Shown: piece by piece, positions 36,798-46,200 of the stretch
Layout of the letters: every line of letters starts with the position of its first letter
Position numbering within the stretch: position 1 is the stretch's first letter
Source of the DNA: Metaphire vulgaris
Taxonomy: Eukaryota; Annelida; Clitellata; Crassiclitellata; Megascolecidae
DNA: 64,000 nucleotides
Direction of reading: 5' to 3'
NCBI GenBank assembly: GCA_018105865.1
Contig: CM030856.1
Coordinates: 5,787,220-5,851,219, forward strand
Translations under genes and position numbers: made by a program
Notes under the pieces: generated by a model
Told to the model about the DNA's origin: nothing
The model's database searches: none
Seen by the model: the letters and a program-made list of their open reading frames with translations, nothing else

Positions 36798-39626
36798 CTG
36801 TTGAAAGTTCCGCGGAAGGCGACTGCGTTAAATCTTTGGAGTGTCACTGATAATCGCTGTAGCAGAAAGGATGTCTCTCTTTCATCTCCATTATTATTTG
36901 TATCATTATTTTTTTTAAAAGTTGAAGATAATTTAATTAGTAATTCTTTAAATTCCCTCTAATTTTCGTGTGGAATGACTTTGATTTCGCTTAGCAACTT
37001 TGAGCTCGTAAAAAATGTGAATACGGGTTTTATTTGGAGCAAAAGTCGTCTTGTTATCGACAGCAAAGACGTTATCATCTTGACTTCTAGGGTATTGACA
37101 CTCCCGGAAGATGGATGGATAATCCAGGGACATGGATAATCCCGGCTTAGAGCTCTAACGCTCCAGCGAGACTGTGTCAATATATAATTAGACCAATTAT
37201 AACCGACGTCGTCCTCTTACTGCTTGCAAATGGCTGCTAATTATCCGTGATTAGATAGGAGCGTCCGAAATTAAACCCACCAAGCTGGAGTTTCCAGCAG
37301 ACCTAGATGCATTATATACTGCTCGACAGTTGCCCAGAGCAGTGTTTTATCTAGACTCCAGGCCTTGAGGGGGAGGGGAGAATTACTTGGCTGGAGGGGA
37401 AGAGACATAGTCCAATGCAAAAATCTGTGTCAATGTTGAAAAAATCTTTTTCTAGCAGTGGTATCTTCGAGAATTTTTGGTGAGGGGATGCAAGGAATTT
37501 TTAGGAAGTTGGTGAGGGATGAAATGAAATCCAGAAAAAGCAAAAAAGGTCATTAACAGTGTTACAGTGTTTTGCCCGACAAATGTACATAAAATCTTCT
37601 GACAAAGGCTGACCAGAAAAAAGGACATCAGTTCTGTTTAGTATACAAATACCCAGCGTTAAATACCGATGGATGACAAGCAATAAAGCTCATATAGGAG
37701 ATGCGTCCCCAGTCATCCCTAACGTTGAACCGCCACTGTTAGGGAGAATCTCCCTTCTAACAGGCTTGGATAAAACACTGGCCTAAATCAAACGCTTCAT
37801 ACGACAGCTCAGAGATGTCCATGGGTCCATTTTTCAGAACCCAATCCAACCCAACCCATCAAATTTTCAACCTAACCCAACCCAACTCATGCCGATAATA
37901 GGTTTACCTGACCCAACCCAACCCACTGTAATACATTACAGCTTCTTAATTAAGCCATGCATGACTTATTTCCTGAACCAACCCAACCCAACCCACCATT
38001 AATATGGAAAAGTCTGACCCAACCCAACCCATGGACCCATCTCTGCGACAGCTGAGCCGGGATATAGATTGGCACATATATACTAAATACACGTATTGGC
38101 ACCTAAAGTAAAATCTCGTGGATTTCTAAATAAACGTACAACAGTAGCTGTTCTTAGGCCGTTGTCGCCGTTAATTGCCGGTTAAGTACGTCTGCACTAC
38201 GGAGTGCAGACTGACAGCATGAACATCAAGGGTTATTATATGCGCACACAGGGAACAGTTTATCAAAATCCAAGACTGAGATGTCCACGCAGGTCACTCT
38301 GCTTACAAAACGTCGTTCACTCGTATCTAGGCCATTTGGTTTGCGTGCCCCTGAGTCGATGGAACTGACTGTTTATATTATTCGAAAGAGAATTCCCACT
38401 TGTATTTAACGGTATTTTACCGACAACTGATTCGGCGTAGAGCATCAGCCATGCCTTGGATGTCAATCCGGGTTCGATCCCAGTCAGGAAACATCGATGC
38501 ATATGGGATATTCGGGAATTCACACGTCGACAGATGTTTAACACTATCAGCATATAGCGCTCATGTGCTTCATTTTGTAAACGCAATTATATTGCACCGT
38601 ATAAAGAGTGTTTATGAAATAAAATGAGAATCATAATATTCTAAAAGCAAATAATTTTATTGAGAACACAGAGATATAAAAACGTTTGATCAAATTTGCA
38701 GACCACGTGACATCTATTCGACAGATATAATAGATCAGTGGCGGTTCCAGGATTTCTTGGTGGGGATGAAATAAATTCAAAGAAAGTTGGTGGGGATGCA
38801 AATAAAAGGAAAAATCAATAAAACTTGCAGAAAAAGGGTGAAAACAGGAAATTTTCCCTAATTTGACTGTACTTTTGCCAAAAATAGGTTTCACAAGCAA
38901 AAAGAGTAAGTCCGAAAGTCCGGTGAATGGGGGATGCAACCCCACTCATTCCGCACGTGAAACCGCCACTGTAATAGACATAGGCCTATAGGCCTAATTT
39001 TCTATCATGTTTCCGCACGAATATGATGGAATATCAGAACCAGTTTTGGCCTGAATAAAAGGGACGCGAAATCCTCTATCACACTCACCTTCGTCAGGAG
39101 TGAATTTCATCTCCACGACGTTACGTCGTTTATCGTGATGCGTCCTTCTCATCTCCGGAACGCTCCCAGAGATCCGGTCGTTGGCACCGGAAGTTCCACC
39201 GCGATCTCCGTGATCGGATGGTCCGGCGAAATTCTGACGGGACCCGGGAGGGCGGGTGGCGTTTGCTCGCCCGGTGGCGCTGAGGATCATATCCTTGATT
39301 TCCTTTACGAACCAATGTTCGAAGTTCGTCCGCAGTTCTCGAAAGCGATACGACTGATCTTGAGATAAGCGGGTGGCATTACCGTCATTTACCGCACCGC
39401 CGTCGTCGTCGTCGTCGTCTCTACCGTGGTCCGACTGGAATTCTTCGTCGAATCCTATCATGTCCTTTTCATCCGCTTCCACCAGCGCATCCGAAGTCCA
39501 AAATCCCGGCGACAACAGAACAATAACAGAAACCGTTTGGAAGAGGAGAAATTTCCAACCGACCGACGCTGCAGAATCACGACCTCTACTAACAGCAGAC
39601 CGCTTACTGTTTTGCACAGGTGGCAT
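34213..39626 (-). CDS. TGF-beta superfamily ligand precursor, 5' two exons
   Basis: Overall entry. Secreted dimeric ligands of this superfamily are made as a signal peptide, a propeptide and a C-terminal cysteine-knot growth factor. Exon 1 (39626-39089) and exon 2 (34655-34213) join in phase (G + TG makes Val). They give a signal peptide, an acidic N-terminal region and a propeptide with the activin/myostatin pattern: F-x-L, then GAELMLLLRYIRP, then RWVKVLLVRGWIREAV, then ILRLRLVY. Inhibin beta has RKTLHFEIS, AEVWLFL, STWHVFPVSSSIQRLL and LDVRIAC at the same places. Exon 2 ends in phase 0 at CAG|GTTTCG. The mature-domain exon should lie below 34213 on this strand, but I found none. Subfamily placement is inference. 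Confidence 0.72.
35487..35661. mobile_element. hAT-like MITE, family A, decayed
   Basis: The interior CAACAAATGGTTGG and AAGTTGCCACCCCAACG is kept; both ends are eroded. It lies in the TGF-beta ligand intron. Confidence 0.55.
35854..36035. mobile_element. hAT-like MITE, family C
   Basis: The ends CAGAGGCGTAGCCAGG and GCTACGCCCCTG are near-inverse. The flanks GCATGCAA and GCACGCAA differ at one base. Confidence 0.78.
36700..36797. repeat. ATT array
   Basis: About 32 pure ATT units in the TGF-beta ligand intron. Confidence 0.95.
37340..37780. mobile_element. CAGTGTTTTATC element with a family B copy nested inside
   Basis: The outer ends CAGTGTTTTATCTAGACTCC and CTTGGATAAAACACTG are inverse. 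A family B element occupies 37456-37738 (ends CAGTGG and GAACCGCCACTG). The outer family recurs at 57922-58058 and, as a left half, at 63723-63850. Confidence 0.7.
37810..38045. mobile_element. Element rich in CCCAACCCAACC, CAGAGATG ends
   Basis: The ends CAGAGATGTCCATGGGTCC and GGACCCATCTCTG are inverse. A perfect 8-bp duplication CGACAGCT flanks it. The interior is AACCCAACCC with GTAATACATTACA. Confidence 0.82.
38425..38635 (+). mobile_element. Possible second SINE type
   Basis: GGTTCGATCCCAG at 38471-38483 is a good pol III B box, and GCGTAGAGCATCAGCCATGC upstream could hold a degenerate A box. The sequence ends AATAAAATGA. Only one copy is seen here, so this is tentative. Confidence 0.35.
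38736..38971. mobile_element. hAT-like MITE, family B
   Basis: The ends CAGTGGCGGTTCCAGG and AAACCGCCACTG are inverse. The flanks TAATAGAT and TAATAGAC differ at one base. It lies in the TGF-beta ligand intron, near exon 1. Confidence 0.78.
39089..39626 (-). CDS. TGF-beta-like ligand exon 1: signal peptide and start of propeptide
   Basis: It starts at ATG 39626 and ends at GACGAAG|GTGAGT, a strong donor, after 179 codons plus one base. Residues 1-22 are basic and Ser-rich. Residues about 24-45 (WKFLLFQTVSVIVLLSPGFW) are a signal-peptide core. An acidic stretch with an Asp repeat follows, then FRELRTNFEHWFVKEIKDMI, a likely amphipathic helix. Two NAT sequons are present. The exon closes on VVEMKFTPDE, which resembles the segment just before the beta-rich propeptide part of activin precursors (EIITFAES). 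Confidence 0.75.
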
Positions 39627-40225
39627 CTTTCACAGGTATGCGACCGGTAGGACGACGATAGAACCGTCGGTGCCTTTATTCGAGCTGGTTAGCACTAAGA
39701 GAAAACTCGTTTCACATAAGCTCTGAAGGCAATACAGTGGATCTAAGGTAGATGATGTTGTGTTTTGATGAAGGATCGGGGCATAGAACACTTATTTCAC
39801 CAACTGCGCGCGACCAGCTGGCGGCGTTCGCCTAAATACTTAGGCCTATGCTCGCCGATTACAACACGCCTACAGGCGGTTACACAAAAAAACTAGAAGC
39901 CGGAGTTTGAATTTTAATGTCTTCCAACCACGTATACGCATAATAGGCGGAACAGAAAATTACATATGTCTTTTGATGATCTGGCAATTAAAGTAGGCCT
40001 ATTTCTACTATTAAAGCCACATTTGCACGAACCTATAAGCCTCGATTAATTTTGTTTCAAATTTTATGCAGAGAAAGTAAGTAAAGTAAAGTAAAATCTC
40101 GTGGATTTCTATAGCGCCTTGGGAAACAGCACAACAGTAGCTGCTTATTCTTGGGCGCTCAAAGTGACAGCTACACTTGACGCTTGCAGAATTGGGAACT
40201 GAATGTCTTATTGTAGCCCAGGGCT

Positions 40226-40590
40226 GCAGAGAATTTGCGGGCCGCCGATAGGGGTCAAATGCACAGGGGCCCGGGCCCATTGATGAAGATGTATCATCAA
40301 CAATAACACAAAAAAGGTCACCACGGTATGTGCATAGGGGCCCGGAATTTCTCTCGGCGGGCCTGAGCGACGGGCCCCTGACAAGTCTTTGAAAAAGTTT
40401 ATGACCAGGTTTTGCTTCTCGCTCCTTTTAAAAAGTTTAAAAGGAGATTGCTTAACGTGATTGGCCCGGGCCCCTGTGCTCGTGACGAGAAGATGACCTT
40501 TTTGCCTGTCAGGGTTCAGGCTTTTGTTAATACCTGTACATCATCACCGGGCCCCCTGTAGGCCCCCGTTCCCCTCTCGGCGGCCCTGTT
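40226..40590. mobile_element. GGGCCC-rich composite repeat
   Basis: GGGCTGCAGAGAATTTGCGG, AATTTCTCTCGGCGGGCC and CTCTCGGCGGCCCTG show at least two related inverted ends in tandem. The sequence resembles 62042-62366. No ORF. Confidence 0.45.
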
Positions 40591-40797
40591 GTAGCATACA
40601 ACGACTTGCCATACGTTTGATTGTGACATGTTTGGGCTTCTTCCGTTTCAGATCAAACGTGTCTATGGGCCAAGCAGCATACTTAATCGACACTTTGGCG
40701 AATATTACATAACCTCAGATTTTTGAATTATTGCCTAATTCAAATGCTTTTAGGCCCTACAGTTAGGCATCAGTAAAATAAATGAGGCTGCGAGTAC

Positions 40798-40963
40798 CAG
40801 GGGCGTACCCAGGAATTTGATTTGGGAGGGTATAAATATTTTGGGTGTGTATAAATCCGAACTATAACCCACATAAAACCACAGGTAAATCACAAAAAAA
40901 CTTTAAGGTAGACTGATTTTTGGGGGTATATATACAGATAAACCCCCCGTCGCTACGCCCCTG
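40798..40963. mobile_element. hAT-like MITE, family C
   Basis: The ends CAGGGGCGTACCCAGG and GCTACGCCCCTG are inverse-related. A perfect 8-bp duplication GCGAGTAC flanks it. Confidence 0.85.
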
Positions 40964-41945
40964 GCGAGTACTTAGTCCCGCCTGCCCAACGCGATACAAT
41001 GTGTGTTAAAACCGCGATTAACCCGCAATTTTAAAAAAGTAACAGCTACATCTCTAAACAAAAGCAAAGATAAACACAGACGAATAAGCAGATAATATGG
41101 TACTATTCCCGGAACTGCTACACAAATTTACGAGATTTGACCAAATTGTCTTAAAGTTGATCGTCCACAATAGGCCTACAGCTTATGCGAAACGGAGAAA
41201 AATATTGAATGAAACAAAAATAATAATTATGAAATTTTGTGCAATAACAGTAAAACAGGCCATCAATAAAGACATGACTGTCTGTCTCTTTTATAAAGCC
41301 TTATTGTGAAATGCATACAGCAGTCAAAAACCAGCTGCAACAGTAAATGTATCATGCAGACAACATCTTCTTTTTAAAAAATCAGCTTCCACTTCGGCTG
41401 TCACAATCATATACACTCATACAGTATTCACAGACAGACGAACAGCTGCAGTGCACGACAACAAATACTTTAGGCCCAGTATGGTTTTAAATGGTAAATA
41501 GAATTAGATCGATGGCACAGCTGCCTTGAAAGCGGAGAGAATGAAAGATAAAATCATCGGTCATAAATTATAAAAGCCACAGTCGTTACCAAAAAATGCA
41601 ATACAAATGCTCTGAATATTTCAGAGACCAAACCTTTCAAAATCTAAGCCGGATTAAAGCGAGCCTTTTAGCCAAATGGCATCGAGTTGACGGTTACCGA
41701 AGCCAAAACTAAAATGAAACTTAAATGAAGGCGACTTATGTAAATAAGGCAATATTAGATGGCTCTTAATTTAGGACTAAAGTCTCCTATTCGTACCATC
41801 CACTTCTTTCACGCCTGCCTGACTGCAGTCAACAACCCTAAAGAAACAGCAAAGACATTTTGTCGCCTATATTTTGATAAAGTCGCTCATGACTAAATGC
41901 ATTACAAGAACATTGCTAGATTCTTTGTTGTTGACAACGTCACAG

Positions 41946-43069
41946 CTAAGATGCTGTTGATTCTGTCTGGTTAACACGGACATTTCCTCTCACGCGAAGA
42001 GCACTCCTAGTTTTCAGGGTAATCGAGGTCTGGTAATGGTCAAGATCAGAACAATGCAGGTATTCCACCGCATGCTTTATCTTAAGTTCTTTGGACTTCT
42101 TATTCCTTTGGGAATATGTCGTCAGCCTGCCCTCTCCAAGATTCTCCGATTCGGAAACACGCTCAGGACACACAACGCGTCTCCTCTCGGCTCTTGTTTT
42201 GTCTTTGTAAGGAGATGTGCCGAATGTCTTGGGGAGGTTCGAAATATTGGACTGCGATGAAGAGGAGGCCGACAACAGCTTCTGGTGATCTTGAAGAGTC
42301 ATCGCTTGCCCACGACAAATGATCACTCCGACCTTTGGAGGCGGACCCACGTTTTCGCCAAGGTCCTCGTATATGTTAAAACTACACCCTCCAACACGTG
42401 ATCCAGAAGTCTTGCTGTTCTCTGGCGTCACTGTACTCATAAATTCCGCGTCGCTACACACGGACGTCTTATCGGCGCCCGTCGATAAAGTTCGTCTTCG
42501 CTTCTTAAATGGCAGTAGACAGTTTGCGTTTAAATCCCGACTATGCGACTTATGAGAGTGAACATTTGCACTTGAGTTGCAATCAACACATTTGGCATCG
42601 ATGTCCGACGAATCTAAATTATGAAAAGACCCAACTGCAGCGGTCGTCTTCTGAGAAAGCGAATCTTGCGCGGCCGCGCCAACATCACCGGTTGTCGACG
42701 ATATTTTGTTCCGTTCCCACTCAGTTCCGGAGAACGTAGATGTTTTCTGGTGAGTTAACATCTGAGATTTCGAAGAGAATAGCGTTTGAGGTGAATCAGG
42801 AATATTTTCGTATTTTCCGCCAACCGACAAACTGCTAACCTGATTGGTAGCAACAACTTCTCTTAACAAACACGTCAACGACCCTCTGCGTTTACTATTT
42901 CTACTTTTTTTTTCGACCGGGTCCTTTTTAGGGAAATCTTCACAACAAGTCGCCTGTTATCAGAATTCTGCAGTCTAGTTGCGGACGCATAGTGTAGAAG
43001 AATGTCCGAAATTGACGATGCCTGTTCATTAGCGCCAAGTATCATGTAGAAGAGATTCAATGGAGACAT
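41946..43069 (-). CDS. PCGF: PCGF last exon: end of RAWUL and long tail, frame broken at an A9 run
   Basis: The acceptor is GGTATTTTCAG. The first part encodes MSPLNLFYMILGANEQ, the last RAWUL strand, then a basic stretch KRTRSKKK on AAAAAAAAA (42905-42913). As given, the frame ends in TGA at 42875. One more A would continue as SRNSKRRGSL and open about 310 further codons to TAG at 41946. That tail is Ser/Thr/Asn/Lys-rich and low in hydrophobics, with a nuclear-localisation-like PFKKRRR. BMI1, Mel-18 and fly Psc also carry disordered tails. A homopolymer sequencing error is the simplest reading; a real shorter protein is possible. Confidence 0.75.
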
Positions 43070-43232
43070 CTGAAAATACCATGCATTAGAAAGATGAGAT
43101 GCAGAGGCGTAGCCAGGAATTTGATTGGAGGGGAGGGTATAAATATGTGTGTGTGTGTGTGTGTGGGGTATAAATTTTCACTATAAACCACAAAAAAGAA
43201 CTTTAGAACTTTAAGGTAGACTTATTTTTTGG

Positions 43233-43296
<64 letters not shown>

Positions 43297-46200
43297 CACC
43301 CCCGTCGCACCATATGAGATATTGAATATATGATGGGTTGAATATTGATAAATAAAATAAAATGCAAAATCAAAACACTTGAAAAAGAAAACACTTGATA
43401 TGTTCTCATAATAATTTATATAGGATTTAAATGATATATGTCAAAGCGCTTTTGTCGTAGGCCTTAGCCTTGGGGGCTGTCCATTAATTACGTCAACAAA
43501 TTAGGGGAGGGGGTTTGAAAAAGTTTGACAGTTGCTGACAGGGAGAGAGGTCAAGAAAAGTTGACGTCAACGACTTCATCTTTTTTACAAAAGAAAAAAT
43601 AGGAAATTTCATGGAATACTACTTATTACAATGGAAAAACGCCTGATAAGCAAAAACAAGGTCATCATCACCACATTATGAACAAAAGAAAAGGGAAAAT
43701 GTCTCATCGCTGCAAAAATAATAACCTTCTAAACTTTTAGGGGACCCGTCACTAGTCTTTGTTTGAGGGGGTCAAAAGTTTTTGACATAATTATAGGGGG
43801 TCATTGAAAGTTGACAGTTGTTGGCAAGGGGAGGGGTCAAAAATTGCCCACAAATTGTTGACATAATTAATGGACAGCCCCTTACTTTCTGCGCTAGATA
43901 AATTGTCTTGAAATAAAATTGATAGTGTTGATGACCAGTGTTTATTCTAGCCACCTTGACATTGGGGGGAGTTTGAAATGTTTGGGGGACAAGATTTGTC
44001 TCTCCACGCTTTTTTTTTGGGGGGGGGGAATTTCCATCCCCAAGCCAACATATACAAACTTTTTGAGAGAAATTTTAAAACTGGGGGGTTCCCCCTCCCA
44101 AAACAGGCCTAGAATAAACACTGGTTGATGACCATATAACCATACCATTTGCCAATTGCACATTTCAGCAATGTCTTGCAAACTGTAGTAGTCCTTGAGG
44201 AACTCATCAGCATAATATATCCATACCTAAATATGACAAATATCCCACAATTGCATATCAAAACTTATGTGATATTTCAAAGATTGTGTACAAAGTAATA
44301 CAGCCATTTTTTGCATCGTGTAAATATGGTTGTGCTATGAAGCTTAAACATGATAAAATTTGCGGAACAGCAGTGAACCAAACAACGTACAGTACATGCA
44401 ATATTCATTACAGATCCCAAAAATACGCAGCTAGAAACTAAAATCTGCACAAAAATAATATTCTCTATCCATATTCTATCCATATATCACTACTTTACCA
44501 GCGACTCCAATGCCAGGAGCGCCTCTGAGTAGAAATAGAAGAGGCGCTATACAAATTCCACATTACGTTGCATTTACTAGGTAGACTATGCTGACACAAA
44601 TCGCATCTGAAAAAGTTAGCATTCAAAGAAGTACATAAAATATTAAGTATACAACACTAGTGGGCAGAATGTGGACTGCCAATTATAGCCAATACTGCCT
44701 CATAAAATGGTGTTGCTGCACATCTACACAGCACCAGTGGCGGCTCCACCGGAGGACGGGGTCAGGGGGGCCCCGTGCCCCCCTTTTGACTGCCTGCCCC
44801 TCAGTGGCCCCAGTTGGGACCCTATACTTAATGCTACATACATTAAACAACAAATGGTTGCCGCCCCACTTGCCAAATCCTAGAGCCGCCACTGCACAGC
44901 ACCATCGACAGTATTAAAAGAAAAAATATCAATTAGTATGGTGTTATGCTCAGTGGCGGCTCTAGGATATGGCAAGTGGGGGTGGGGGCGTTGGGGTGGC
45001 AACTTCTAATCATGGGGGGCCAACCATTTGTTGTTTAATGTATGTAGCATTAAGTGTAGGGTCCCAACTGGGGGGCCAGGCTCTCAATAGGGGGGCAGGG
45101 GCCCCTGGCCCCACGGTGGAGCCGCCACTGGCTATGCTGCAATATCAGTATTGAATCAGTGGCGGCTCCACATGAAGGCCCGTGCCCCCTATTAAATGCT
45201 CCCAGCAGAGGGGCCCCAGAGTGGCCCCCCTGCTGGGACCCCATACTTACTACTACTTACGGTATCTATCAACATATGGTTGGCCCCATTCTTAGAAGTT
45301 GCTACCCCAACGGCCCCCCCCCCACTTGTCAAATTCTGGAGCCGCCTCTTTATGGAATTAAGTCAATCGCAGAGCTGCGTTTATTTTTTTTGACAAGGTA
45401 AATTGGATTATCCATACACAGATACTTGAATCCATCCAGTAAGCAATATTGTGCTTACCGTGTAATCAAGATTTCTGACGACATTCATTTTGTGATGAAT
45501 GAGTTTCTTCAGGACAGACACCGTGACATTTGGGGAGCACAGTAAATATATGTGATCGTCTCTGCTCTGAAAGAGTAATTAGCTTATTTATTATTATTAT
45601 TCTTATTCTTATTCTTATTCTTATTATTATTATTATTAGCTTATGAGTAGCCCGAGTTTTGTAAAACTCAATACCTTCTTTGCTTAAATTGCGTAAATAT
45701 GAAAGAGGATTAGGTTTTATTCACGACCTAAATATCTGTTTAAGTTTATTAGTTTCAGAGTTGGGTTTCTACATTTTTCATGAAGAATCAAATTTTTTGC
45801 TACAACTAACCCCGAAAAAATGAGCGATGAAACAAATTTTTAGTTAGAATACAATATTCCAAAAAAACCAACTCTAAATTAATAAAAGTTGTAGTGACCT
45901 GAATACTAATCAGTAAGCTGTGAGAATTTACCTATGACTGGAGAGCTAAAAACACCGAGGAGAGTTAAAAACAAAATCTTTCAAGATAACACAATAGATG
46001 TGGGACTATTCCCACGGCGCGAGTTGTAGGGGAAGGGGGGACCCCCCCTCCACTGCCCAACCGAATCCCCCTACTGCTACATCCCCCACCACTACATCTC
46101 CACTGCTACACTTTCCCAGCAACTACATCCCCCCAAGCTCGACATATCCCTCCCCGACTGCTCCAGGTCACAAATCGCACCCTGACTATTCCCACTCAAA

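Larger units (their letters stand above)
39627..41945. other. Intergenic region between divergent-end genes
   Basis: The upstream side of the TGF-beta ligand and the 3' side of PCGF (both - strand). It has the GGGCCC-rich repeat, the family C MITE at 40798 and a LINE-like tail (GTAAAATCTCGTGGATTTC, 40095-40140; also at 38106 and 14400). Nothing else recognised. Confidence 0.6.
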
